Source of the DNA: Flavobacterium supellecticarium
GTDB lineage: Bacteria > Bacteroidota > Bacteroidia > Flavobacteriales > Flavobacteriaceae
Assembly (NCBI RefSeq): GCF_004801375.1
Contig: NZ_SSNZ01000001.1
Coordinates: 310,001-374,000, forward strand
Reading direction: 5' to 3'
DNA: 64,000 nucleotides
A model generated the notes under the pieces. That model worked only from the letters and a program-made list of their open reading frames with translations. It ran no database searches and was not told the origin of the DNA. Positions 1 through 7,988 of the stretch are shown here, piece after piece; the stretch's first letter is position 1; each line of letters begins with the position of its first letter. A program made the position numbers and the translations under genes.

Positions 1-1500
1 GGCGTGACGCATTCGATGGTTTTTGGTGGCTTTGCGCCACACGAACTCGCCATCCGAATTGACGATTCCAAACCCAAAGCCATTATTACGGCCTCATCGG
101 GAATTGAAATCGACCGACTGATCGCTTACAAACCACTGGTTGACGAAGCGATTGAAATGGCAGCACATAAACCGGAAAAAGTGATCATCTTTAATCGGAA
201 ATTAGGAGCCAAAATACCGTTTCAGGACTATGATGTCGACTATGAAAAATTAGTTTTACAATCCGAAGAAGTACCTTGTGTTCCGGTAGCAGCTACTCAT
301 CCGCTTTATATACTGTATACTTCCGGCACTACTGGAAAACCAAAGGGAATCGTAAGAGATACAGGAGGTTATGCTACAGTACTTAAATTTACAATGCAAT
401 ACGTATACGACATTCCGGAAGGCGAAACATTTTGGGCGGCATCCGATATGGGCTGGGCGGTAGGACATAGTTATATTTTATACGGGCCATTGTTAAACCG
501 AAATACAACCATAATCTTCGAAGGAAAACCGATTAAAACACCGGATGCGAGTACCTATTGGCGTATCATTGCCGAACACAAAGTGCGCATTATGTTTACC
601 GCGCCAACGGCCATTCGCGCGATAAAAAAAGAAGATCCGGACGGCAGCTTTATCAAAAAATACGACTTAAGTCATCTGAAAATACAATTTTTAGCCGGCG
701 AACGTTGTGATGTGGCTACACTGGAATGGTACCGGCAACACGTACCGGTTCCAGTTATTGATCATTGGTGGCAGACGGAATCCGGATGGCCGATGATTGC
801 CAATATGATGGGAGTCGAATACCTACCGGTAAAACCCGGATCGGCCGGGAAACCCGTTACCGGTTACGAAATCGTTATTTTTGACGAAAACGGGAAAGAA
901 TTACCACCAAACGAAGAAGGATATGTGGTAATAAAACTACCTTTGCCACCGGGAACCATGTTGGGTCTTTGGGAAGACGAAAACCGCTTTAAAGCCGGGT
1001 ATTTAAACCGTTTCCCGGGCTATTATTTTTCGGGTGACGGTGGTTATAAAGACAACGAAGGTTATATTTACATAACCGGTCGGGTAGATGATGTGATCAA
1101 TGTTGCGGGACACCGCCTTTCGACTGCTGAAATGGAAGAAATTGTAGCGTCACACAATGCCGTGGCCGAATGTGCCGTTATAGGAATTAACGATGCCTTA
1201 AAAGGGCAGATTCCATTGGCATTGGCCGTTATTAAATCGGGCGATACAACCGAGCATTTTCAACTGGAATATGAAGTTGTTCAGCTTGTTCGCGAAAAAA
1301 TAGGCGCGGTCGCTTCGTTGCGAAATGTGATCGTTGTGCAGCGTTTGCCAAAAACCCGTTCCGGTAAAATCCTTCGCAAATTACTGCGAAGTATTGTAGA
1401 CGGTGAGAAATACCAAATCCCATCTACCATCGATGATGAAACCATCATCGGTGAAGTAACCGAAGCTTTTACAAGCTATGGCATCGGTGTATTTAAATAG
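1..1500 (+). CDS. Propionate--CoA ligase-like acyl-CoA synthetase (5' end cut by window edge)
   Basis: AMP-forming acyl-CoA synthetase of the acetyl/propionyl-CoA ligase family. It activates a short-chain acid to an acyl-adenylate and then to acyl-CoA in the cytoplasm. The reading frame is open to base 1, so roughly 130 N-terminal residues are missing; the GTG at base 4 is not a real start because the frame reads straight through it into family sequence. Visible motifs are the P-loop YTSGTTGKPKG, the A5-type WWQTESGWPM and the C-terminal RSGKILRKLLR with the lysine normally acetylated by Pat-type enzymes. The GERCD and WWQTESGWP signature resembles PrpE-type propionyl-CoA synthetases more than Acs, and a true acs follows 22 bp downstream, so the two probably share a transcript. 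Substrate preference is inferred from motif resemblance only. Confidence 0.85.
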   Translation, partial: GVTHSMVFGGFAPHELAIRIDDSKPKAIITASSGIEIDRLIAYKPLVDEAIEMAAHKPEKVIIFNRKLGAKIPFQDYDVDYEKLVLQSEEVPCVPVAATHPLYILYTSGTTGKPKGIVRDTGGYATVLKFTMQYVYDIPEGETFWAASDMGWAVGHSYILYGPLLNRNTTIIFEGKPIKTPDASTYWRIIAEHKVRIMFTAPTAIRAIKKEDPDGSFIKKYDLSHLKIQFLAGERCDVATLEWYRQHVPVPVIDHWWQTESGWPMIANMMGVEYLPVKPGSAGKPVTGYEIVIFDENGKELPPNEEGYVVIKLPLPPGTMLGLWEDENRFKAGYLNRFPGYYFSGDGGYKDNEGYIYITGRVDDVINVAGHRLSTAEMEEIVASHNAVAECAVIGINDALKGQIPLALAVIKSGDTTEHFQLEYEVVQLVREKIGAVASLRNVIVVQRLPKTRSGKILRKLLRSIVDGEKYQIPSTIDDETIIGEVTEAFTSYGIGVFK

Positions 1501-1522
1501 AATATGAAAAAATAAACACACT

Positions 1523-3430
1523 ATGAGTTATTATAAAATAAACAACTTAGAAGAATACTTCAAACACTATAAAAAATCGATCCGGGAGCCACGTAAATTC
1601 TGGGGAAAAATAGCCGAAGAAAATTTTACATGGTACCAGACCTGGGACAAAGTAATGGAGTTTGATATGGCCGAAGCCGATATTAAATGGTTTACCAATG
1701 CAAAAGTCAACATTACTAAAAACTGTATTGACCGTCATTTGGCCAAAAGAGGGAATAAAAATGCGATTATTTTTGAGCCGAACGATCCGAAAGAACCGGC
1801 GCAATATATTACCTATAACGAATTGTACGATCGCGTAGCCAAAATGGCCAATGTATTGCGCGAACAAGGTATTAAAAAAGGGGACCGGGTGTGTATTTAT
1901 CTACCGATGATTCCGGAACTGGCCGTGGCTGTATTGGCCTGTGCACGGATTGGAGCGATTCATTCGGTTGTTTTCGCCGGATTTTCAGCTTCGGCAATTG
2001 CCTCCCGTGTTATCGACTGTGGTTGTAAAATGGTCATCACTTCCGACGGTGCGTATAGAGGTAACAAAACCATCGATCTGAAATCGATTGTAGATGAAGC
2101 CCTTGAAAAATGTCCAACGGTTACCAGTGTGTTGGTTGCCAAAAGAACCAACACGGAAGTAAAAATGAAAGAGGGTCGCGATTTATGGTTGCAACCTTTA
2201 CTGGATGAGGCGATTCCGAATAATGTAGCCGAAATTATGGATGCGGAAGATCCATTATTTATCCTGTATACCTCCGGATCGACCGGAAAACCGAAAGGAA
2301 TGTTGCATACTACGGCGGGTTATATGGTGTATACGGCTTATACGTTTAAAAACATATTCAATTACGAAGAAAACGATATTTACTGGTGTACGGCCGATAT
2401 TGGCTGGATAACCGGACATTCCTATATTTTATACGGTCCACTTCTAAACGGCGCGACGACAGTCATTTTTGAAGGTGTACCATCGTACCCGGATTTCGGA
2501 CGTTTTTGGGAAGTGATCGACAAACATAAAGTGAGTCAGTTTTATACGGCACCGACAGCCATTCGTTCGTTGGCTAAAGAAAGTACCGTATGGGTAGATA
2601 AACACGATTTATCTTCTTTAAAAGTAATCGGATCCGTTGGAGAACCGATCAATGAAGAGGCATGGCACTGGTATAATGATCATGTTGGAAAGAAAAAATG
2701 TCCGATTGTCGATACCTGGTGGCAAACCGAAACCGGTGGTATTATGATTTCTCCGGTTCCATTTGTCACACCAACCAAGCCGACCTATGCGACCTTACCA
2801 TTACCGGGGATTCAGCCGGTATTAATGGACGAAAAACGCAATGAAATCGAAGGGAATCAGGTTGTAGGTAGCTTGTGTGTTAAATTCCCATGGCCGTCGA
2901 TTGCCCGTACAATTTGGGGGGATCATCAGCGTTATAAAGAAACGTATTTCTCGGCTTTCCCGGGTAAATATTTTACCGGAGATGGTGCTTTACGTGATGA
3001 AGTAGGATATTATCGAATCACCGGTCGGGTAGACGATGTGGTGATTGTTTCCGGTCATAACTTAGGAACCGCGCCAATTGAAGATGCGATTAACGAACAC
3101 CCGGCAGTGGCTGAATCGGCCATTGTAGGTTTCCCGCACGATATCAAAGGAAATGCTTTGTATGGTTTTATTATCTTAAAAGAAATTGGAGAGTACCGTG
3201 ATCGTGATAACCTGCGAAAAGAGATCAACGAACACGTAGCGAGTCATATCGGACCCATTGCCAAACTGGATAAAATCCAATTTGTATCGGGATTACCAAA
3301 AACCCGTTCCGGAAAAATCATGCGCCGTATTTTGCGTAAGATAGCCGAAGGCGATTTCTCAAACTTTGGTGATATCACTACGCTATTGAATCCGGAAATT
3401 GTAGAAGAAATTAAAAACGAACGCTTGTAA
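1523..3430 (+). CDS. acs: Acetyl-CoA synthetase
   Basis: Acetate--CoA ligase (AMP-forming), 635 aa, the normal length for Acs, feeding acetate into acetyl-CoA. The sequence shows the N-terminal Acs domain, the P-loop YTSGSTGKPKG, the WWQTETGG motif and the C-terminal lid with KTRSGKIMRR, in which K598 is the expected regulatory acetylation site. ATG start 22 bp after the preceding synthetase. The last eight codons (EIKNERL plus stop) lie in a 24-bp segment that recurs at 5289-5312, so this 3' end has been duplicated by insertion of the islet that follows. The ancestral acs terminator appears to be the hairpin at 5332-5365. Confidence 0.95.
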   Translation: MSYYKINNLEEYFKHYKKSIREPRKFWGKIAEENFTWYQTWDKVMEFDMAEADIKWFTNAKVNITKNCIDRHLAKRGNKNAIIFEPNDPKEPAQYITYNELYDRVAKMANVLREQGIKKGDRVCIYLPMIPELAVAVLACARIGAIHSVVFAGFSASAIASRVIDCGCKMVITSDGAYRGNKTIDLKSIVDEALEKCPTVTSVLVAKRTNTEVKMKEGRDLWLQPLLDEAIPNNVAEIMDAEDPLFILYTSGSTGKPKGMLHTTAGYMVYTAYTFKNIFNYEENDIYWCTADIGWITGHSYILYGPLLNGATTVIFEGVPSYPDFGRFWEVIDKHKVSQFYTAPTAIRSLAKESTVWVDKHDLSSLKVIGSVGEPINEEAWHWYNDHVGKKKCPIVDTWWQTETGGIMISPVPFVTPTKPTYATLPLPGIQPVLMDEKRNEIEGNQVVGSLCVKFPWPSIARTIWGDHQRYKETYFSAFPGKYFTGDGALRDEVGYYRITGRVDDVVIVSGHNLGTAPIEDAINEHPAVAESAIVGFPHDIKGNALYGFIILKEIGEYRDRDNLRKEINEHVASHIGPIAKLDKIQFVSGLPKTRSGKIMRRILRKIAEGDFSNFGDITTLLNPEIVEEIKNERL

Positions 3431-3431
3431 T
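3408..3431 (+). repeat. 24-bp direct repeat, copy 1 (3' end of acs)
   Basis: The 24 bases covering the final acs codons and stop are repeated exactly at 5289-5312. The two copies bracket the three-gene AT-rich islet. Copy 1 supplies the functional end of acs. The layout resembles the product of site-specific or short-homology insertion at a gene's 3' end, with the end regenerated. Confidence 0.9.
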
Positions 3432-3481
3432 TATATTCTGTTAAACAACAGAGTAATTTAATTTTAGGATATAACTTATTT

Positions 3482-3502
3482 AAAGAGCCTTTATGGCTCT
3501 TT
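3482..3502 (+). terminator. Hairpin terminator after acs copy-1 end
   Basis: AAAGAGCC and GGCTCTTT form a perfect 8-bp stem with a 5-nt loop, followed by an A/T-rich tail. It lies about 50 bp after the acs stop and isolates acs from the islet genes. Confidence 0.6.
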
Positions 3503-3651
3503 ATTATTTATATAGTAGTGCTTTATAAAAATAATAATAATAAAATTCTTATAACTATTATCAATTACTTTGATAATAGTTAAATGTTGAAAAATGTGAT
3601 AAAAAAACACCTTAAATAGTTTTTTACATTCTTTAAGCTTTATAAATGTTA

Positions 3652-3659
3652 TATTTTTG
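3652..3659 (+). promoter_or_regulatory. Candidate -7 element for the islet genes
   Basis: TATTTTTG fits the Bacteroidota TAnnTTTG -7 consensus and ends 18 bp before the ATG of the first islet gene. No clear TTTG -33 element is visible, so this rests on the -7 match and position alone. Confidence 0.4.
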
Positions 3660-3677
3660 TAACTGATAATCTATATA

Positions 3678-4130
3678 ATGAATAGAAGAAAATTTATTAA
3701 GAAAACAGTTTTGAGCTCATTCTTAGTCGGTATTGGTAGTGTCATAACGTCCTGCTCTAGCGATGAGACTATACAATATGATGATAAAGAAAAGTCGGTG
3801 GCATTTAAAAAAATTATAAAAAAAAATAAAATTTTTATAATTCGTAATAGTAATGAACAGAAAAGAAATGAAAAAATATACTTTAAGAATACGGAAACAG
3901 TACAGAGCTTACTAATTATAGGTCATATTATGAATACAAAATATATTACTCTGAATATGATGAATAATCCTAATCTTAGTATTAAGAAATATACTGAAAC
4001 ACTTTCCTTGATTGAGTACAATAGACCAGCTGAAGTAAAAATTTCTAATGCTACTAAACATGAACTTGAATGTATTTGGGAAGAAAGTGTGTTGAATAAA
4101 AGGGGAAACATAATAAAATATACACTGTAA
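3678..4130 (+). CDS. Tat-like lipoprotein of unknown function
   Basis: 150-aa exported protein that I do not recognise. The N-terminus NRRKFIKK is close to the twin-arginine consensus. A hydrophobic stretch follows, then the lipobox VITSC with C26 as the predicted lipidated residue, so a Tat-exported lipoprotein is plausible. The mature part is Lys/Asn-rich with no recognised domain. It is the first gene of the islet, 9 bp ahead of the ferredoxin fusion gene, suggesting co-transcription. A role in export, anchoring or protection linked to the iron-sulfur protein is possible, but the sequence shows only the neighbourhood. Codon use is very AT-rich compared with acs. Confidence 0.7.
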   Translation: MNRRKFIKKTVLSSFLVGIGSVITSCSSDETIQYDDKEKSVAFKKIIKKNKIFIIRNSNEQKRNEKIYFKNTETVQSLLIIGHIMNTKYITLNMMNNPNLSIKKYTETLSLIEYNRPAEVKISNATKHELECIWEESVLNKRGNIIKYTL

Positions 4131-4139
4131 TAGGATAGA

Positions 4140-4802
4140 ATGAGTCAATTTATAAAAGTTAATAGTGATTTATGCACTGAATGTACATTATGTGAACCAG
4201 CTTGTGATGTTAATGCAATTAAAGTAGGAAGAAAATATATTTCTGGAGGTTGGGAACAAGAATATCTTTATATTGGAGCTAACATTGCTATTAATCACAT
4301 CATTTGCCATAGTTGTTGGGAATGTGTTGACATTTGTCCTACTGGAGCGATTTCAATAAATGGATCTACAAATTCTGGATCAGGAAATGGAAGTACTGAA
4401 GGAGGTTTACCGCCCTTTGTTATACAAAGTCAGCTTTTTTTTAGTCAATACAATAACAGTTTGTTAAAACAAAAAATGGATGCTCTAGGCTTAGTTAATG
4501 GTATTAAGGGATTAAATGCCGTAGCAGTTGAAAAATTGGTTAGCTCTTTAGGTGGAGAACTGACGACTGAGGCTAAATATATTTTAAAAGGACCTTTGGG
4601 AAAAGTTGCCGCAGTTGGTACCGTTTTACAGGGAGTTAGTACTATAGTTGCTTTTTCGGATGGCGAAATTACGAATGAAGACTGGACAAATTTAGGATTA
4701 ACTCTTTTAGGCGCAGCTGGATTTATTCCTGGTCCTATAGGGCTTATAGCAACGGGGATTTCTGTTGGAATAGCAATATACGATTCTCAAAATAATAATT
4801 AA
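4140..4802 (+). CDS. 2x[4Fe-4S] ferredoxin domain fused to a hydrophobic toxin-like C-terminal region
   Basis: 220 aa. Residues 1-72 form a bacterial-type dicluster ferredoxin, with cysteines 12, 15, 18, 22 and 56, 59, 62, 66, both CxxCxxCxxxC. Residues about 75-92 are a Gly/Ser/Asn-rich linker. The remainder has no cysteine and ends in a Gly/Ala-rich hydrophobic segment (about 150-215, including LLGAAGFIPGPIGLIATG) that looks like the membrane-inserting tail of pore-forming bacteriocins or polymorphic toxins. No signal peptide is visible. The next gene starts 5 bp later and encodes a small membrane protein in the usual immunity position. The ferredoxin assignment is solid; the toxin reading is inference from architecture and context. 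An ordinary redox protein with a membrane-associated tail is the alternative. Confidence 0.75.
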   Translation: MSQFIKVNSDLCTECTLCEPACDVNAIKVGRKYISGGWEQEYLYIGANIAINHIICHSCWECVDICPTGAISINGSTNSGSGNGSTEGGLPPFVIQSQLFFSQYNNSLLKQKMDALGLVNGIKGLNAVAVEKLVSSLGGELTTEAKYILKGPLGKVAAVGTVLQGVSTIVAFSDGEITNEDWTNLGLTLLGAAGFIPGPIGLIATGISVGIAIYDSQNNN

Positions 4803-4807
4803 TTACC

Positions 4808-5257
4808 ATGTTAAAATCAAAATATAGTTACAGGATTATTATACCGATTATCTGGTATTTATTATTACTACTTTTCACAATAAAATATGATTATGAAATG
4901 ATTATTAATGGGCGATTTCTATCTCCAACTGTAATAAATAGCCTATTATTAGATTATTTAATAAGCATCAGCCTATTTATATCCTGTTTTTTAGTGCCCT
5001 ATTTTATTTCTAATCTTTTTACAAGACTAGAAATAACGGATGAATATGTTCAATTTGTAATTTTCTTTTTTAAAAGGATCACTATCCGAAAAGAAGATGT
5101 GATCTGTTCAGAAGAAAAGGAAAGTTTTTCTCAGTATGCAATGCCAAATAAATATTTTATGTTGAAGGATAAGAATAATCCAAAAGTGAACGTAAAAATA
5201 TCAGAATATTACATCCGTAACTACTGGGAGATTAGAGATCATTACCAAAAAACATAA
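4808..5257 (+). CDS. Small membrane protein, candidate immunity protein
   Basis: 149 aa, two hydrophobic segments (about residues 8-26 and 45-70) followed by a soluble C-terminal part of about 75 residues. No family recognised. It starts 5 bp after the ferredoxin fusion gene and is the last gene before the second 24-bp repeat, so the two are almost certainly co-transcribed. A small inner-membrane protein directly downstream of a toxin-like gene is the typical arrangement for immunity to pore-forming bacteriocins, which is the basis for the suggestion. Nothing in the sequence proves it. Confidence 0.65.
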   Translation: MLKSKYSYRIIIPIIWYLLLLLFTIKYDYEMIINGRFLSPTVINSLLLDYLISISLFISCFLVPYFISNLFTRLEITDEYVQFVIFFFKRITIRKEDVICSEEKESFSQYAMPNKYFMLKDKNNPKVNVKISEYYIRNYWEIRDHYQKT

Positions 5258-5288
5258 TTCTATTCCGGAAAAATAAAATTTTTAATCT

Positions 5289-5312
5289 AAATTAAAAACG
5301 AACGCTTGTAAT
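5289..5312 (+). repeat. 24-bp direct repeat, copy 2
   Basis: Exact second copy of the 24 bases at 3408-3431. It lies in non-coding DNA downstream of the islet and 20 bp before the strong bidirectional terminator, exactly where the ancestral acs end would have been. Confidence 0.9.
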
Positions 5313-5331
5313 ATAAATTCGATCAGAACTA

Positions 5332-5365
5332 AAAAAAGCAACCTAATTTAATAGGTTGCTTTTTT
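5332..5365. terminator. Bidirectional terminator between the acs/islet side and the exonuclease gene
   Basis: A 14-bp perfect stem (5332-5345 with 5352-5365, core GCAACCTA/TAGGTTGC, 6-nt loop) flanked by A-run and T-run, so it can stop transcription both ways. It serves the leftward exonuclease gene's convergent neighbour and probably terminated acs before the islet was inserted. Confidence 0.8.
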
Positions 5366-5395
5366 AGTTTAATGAGAAATCATTTGAAAATCCGA

Positions 5396-6001
5396 TTATA
5401 GTTTTAATTTTCGTTTTAGTTTTAAAAACAACAAGGCTATAATATAGGCATCGCCGGAAGCGGTATGGCGATCGCTTTTTTTGATTTTAAAGATGTCGCA
5501 TAGTTCATCCAGATTATGGTGTTTGTCTTCCGGAAGATTTTTAAATTTCTGATACATCACATCGACATCCAACATAACATTTTTAAGTTTACCAAGATTC
5601 AAACGTTTCAGCGCCTGATTGATCATTTCGACATCAAAATTAATGTTATGACCAACAAGAATCGCATCTTTTATAAAATCAAGAAAACGGATAATCGCTT
5701 CGGCTTCGATAATCTTTTCTTCTTTACCTTCTTTTAAAATTCCGGTCAGGATAGCATTTTCCGGATTAAAGACATCCTGTTTTAAGAAAGCTTCAAAAAA
5801 ATCGCCTACTTTTATTTCATCATTGATCACCGAAATCGCACCAATAGAAAGAATAACATCGTCTTTCCAGTCCAAACCGGTCGTTTCGGTATCAAAAACA
5901 ATATAGCGTTTCGGTCCGTTTTGTTCTTCTTTGTCAAAATGGGCCAAATATTGTTTCCAAAATTGCGGGATGTCTTTTCCTGTAAGCCAGTCTAATACCA
6001 T
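5396..6001 (-). CDS. DEDDh 3'-5' exonuclease (DnaQ/PolC-epsilon-like)
   Basis: 201-aa single-domain exonuclease of the DnaQ fold. Motif ExoI is FDTETTG (D37, E39), ExoII is GHNINFD and ExoIII is HTASGDA, giving the four acidic residues plus the catalytic histidine for two-metal hydrolysis of nucleic acid 3' ends. It ends the leftward pair with the cNMP/CBS/DUF294 protein, 4 bp apart, so the two are one operon. In many bacteria an exonuclease of this type is coupled or fused to a CBS/DUF294 protein near acetate-metabolism genes, which fits acs here. The precise substrate is unknown. Confidence 0.88.
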   Translation of the reverse strand: MVLDWLTGKDIPQFWKQYLAHFDKEEQNGPKRYIVFDTETTGLDWKDDVILSIGAISVINDEIKVGDFFEAFLKQDVFNPENAILTGILKEGKEEKIIEAEAIIRFLDFIKDAILVGHNINFDVEMINQALKRLNLGKLKNVMLDVDVMYQKFKNLPEDKHHNLDELCDIFKIKKSDRHTASGDAYIIALLFLKLKRKLKL

Positions 6002-6005
6002 AATA

Positions 6006-7928
6006 TTATGTGAAATAGGTCAATTGAAAGCGGTTTTTAATCAAATCCTGTATGTCGTTTATCGGTTGAAAGCAGTTTTTAAGTTTTACTTTATCCACTT
6101 TCGAAAGTTCCTGCATGTTGATATAACCACCGTTGGAATTGTTTTGCAAGCCTTCGTCGGTTCGGAACCAGGTTAACGTATTAAAGGCTTCAGCACATTC
6201 CAGATACAAATCGGAATTTTGTTCTTCCATATCCGCTAGTTTTTTAAAACGTTGATACGTATTGGTGATTCCTTTGATGCCGCGACTAATGGTTAACACA
6301 CGTGCCGCGTCGACCAGTGGCATGATGGCTCTGTTTTTAATATCAAAAGCGTCTTTGTGCTCTTCGTCCTGTTCCAGTAAAAATTGACGGAAAAACCCCA
6401 ATGGAGCGGGTTTTTTTATGGCATTGGTTCCTAAAAAAGCATAGAATAACTGGTTGTTATCGGTGCTGTTAAAAATACTTTCCGTTAGGGAATTTTCAAA
6501 AGAAACATCGCCATAAATCAGATCGTAATCAAAGAAAATGGTGCTGAGATTAATTCCTTTTTCACCTGGAGTATTAATCCAGGTATTGTATTGTTTAATC
6601 CAGTCTGTTAGTGATTTACACCAAAGTTCATTGTTAGCCATAAGCCCTTGTGGACATGGTTCGTAACCGATTTTTTCCAAAGTTTCGATAACCTTATCGG
6701 CCAATTGTAAAAAGTATTGTTTTACATCGTCATAGCGTTCGGCTTCCACGTCTTCGAAAATCAGAATATTATCGACATCGGTCAGTAACAACTGTTCTTT
6801 TCGTCCCTGACTTCCGAGGTTAAACCAGGCAAAACGGGTAGGAGGTGGTGTCTCCATTTTTTCAATGGCCAGATCGATTGCTCGTTTTGTCAGGGCAATA
6901 TTGATTTCGGCCGCGACACTGGTAATATGTGTAATCGGAATATTTTTATCAATTGAATTCTGAATCAGATCAGTCAGTTTATCCCGAACGGCTTTTAATT
7001 CTTTCGAACGCGTGGCCCGACGGGTTAATTTTAATAAAATTCCCGGATTGTTGGCTTGTGCCGCCACAATATCGTGTTCGGTAATAATACCAGTGGCCGG
7101 ACTTTTTTCCGTTCCGTCGCGGGTCACACATAAATGACCTACGTTGTGTTTTAGCATCATCATTTGTGCTTCGGCAATCGAAATGTTTTCCGGTACGGTA
7201 ATGACCGGAGACGACATGATTTTATCGGCCGTCGTATCGATTGAAAACAATCCGGTGGCAATTTTGGAACGCAAATCCTTATCGGTTATAATTCCAATTG
7301 GCAACTGATTATCGTGAATGATGACACTTCCAATCCGACTGTTCGACATCGTTTGCGCAATATGTTTGATAATATCGCTGGAACTGGCTGTAATCGGGTT
7401 TTTGGTATATTTAATAGGCTGGAAATACTGGATATCTGTAGCACTTTGTTCGTCGAAAATAATATTTTCCGAGATTAACTTTCCGCGGTGATCCTTATCA
7501 TATGGATTACGCGTATTGGAAGCAAAACTCTCCAACAGGAAATTCTGCACATTTGTATTATTGGCTACATACGGCTGAAAAACCGCTATTGGAATCGCAT
7601 AAACGATACTTTCCTCGCGGGCTTTTGCCGTCATCAGGTAATTGTTTTTAGCAAAAAACGGACGCAATCCCAGAATATCGCCCTCGTCGCATTTGTCGAT
7701 CAGGAACTCTTCCGCATCGGAAATAACGGATAATCCGATGGCACCGTTGGCAACCACATAAAAATCGCTATGGGTCGCATCACCCACTTTAAAAAGGATC
7801 TGGTGTTTTTCCAGATATTTAACACTGATATGTTCGGAAATAGCGACTAATTCCTGGTACGTTAAACTGGTAAAAGGGGGATAATGTTTTAAAAAATCCG
7901 CTATTCTTTCTGCAATGGGGTTTTTCAT
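6006..7928 (-). CDS. cNMP-binding/CBS-pair/DUF294 nucleotidyltransferase-like signalling protein
   Basis: 640 aa with an ordered multidomain layout. Residues about 15-130 form a cyclic-nucleotide-binding (Crp-type beta-barrel) domain. About 165-290 are two CBS repeats (ITASSSDIIKH and ITVPENISIAE). From about 340 there is the DUF294 nucleotidyltransferase-like domain with NLGSQGRKEQ and TDVDN, i.e. the GS...R.E...D.D pattern of Pol-beta-type transferases, followed by a helical DUF294 C-terminal domain. Likely a cytoplasmic sensor of adenine nucleotides. It overlaps functionally, and is near-contiguous, with the downstream exonuclease gene. Target unknown; a PII-uridylyltransferase-like role is family inference. 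Confidence 0.88.
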   Translation of the reverse strand: MKNPIAERIADFLKHYPPFTSLTYQELVAISEHISVKYLEKHQILFKVGDATHSDFYVVANGAIGLSVISDAEEFLIDKCDEGDILGLRPFFAKNNYLMTAKAREESIVYAIPIAVFQPYVANNTNVQNFLLESFASNTRNPYDKDHRGKLISENIIFDEQSATDIQYFQPIKYTKNPITASSSDIIKHIAQTMSNSRIGSVIIHDNQLPIGIITDKDLRSKIATGLFSIDTTADKIMSSPVITVPENISIAEAQMMMLKHNVGHLCVTRDGTEKSPATGIITEHDIVAAQANNPGILLKLTRRATRSKELKAVRDKLTDLIQNSIDKNIPITHITSVAAEINIALTKRAIDLAIEKMETPPPTRFAWFNLGSQGRKEQLLLTDVDNILIFEDVEAERYDDVKQYFLQLADKVIETLEKIGYEPCPQGLMANNELWCKSLTDWIKQYNTWINTPGEKGINLSTIFFDYDLIYGDVSFENSLTESIFNSTDNNQLFYAFLGTNAIKKPAPLGFFRQFLLEQDEEHKDAFDIKNRAIMPLVDAARVLTISRGIKGITNTYQRFKKLADMEEQNSDLYLECAEAFNTLTWFRTDEGLQNNSNGGYINMQELSKVDKVKLKNCFQPINDIQDLIKNRFQLTYFT

Positions 7929-7988
7929 GATCGGGAATTAATTCTTAAAAATACTAAATTTTATAGAACTTCAAAATATAAAATAGCG

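Larger units (their letters stand above)
3432..5312 (+). mobile_element. Inserted three-gene islet at the 3' end of acs
   Basis: Segment between the two 24-bp direct repeats, 1881 bp from repeat to repeat. It carries its own terminator hairpin, a -7-like promoter element and three co-directional genes: Tat-like lipoprotein, ferredoxin fused to a toxin-like tail, and a small membrane protein. Base composition is visibly more AT-rich than acs or the following exonuclease gene. It encodes no integrase or transposase, so mobilisation would need enzymes in trans or homologous exchange. That it was inserted is inferred from the repeat, the composition and the displaced terminator at 5332-5365. Confidence 0.75.

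Noticed and set aside
3408-5312. 24-bp repeat as a transposon target duplication
   Set aside because: Much too long for common transposases, no terminal inverted repeats and no transposase gene inside.
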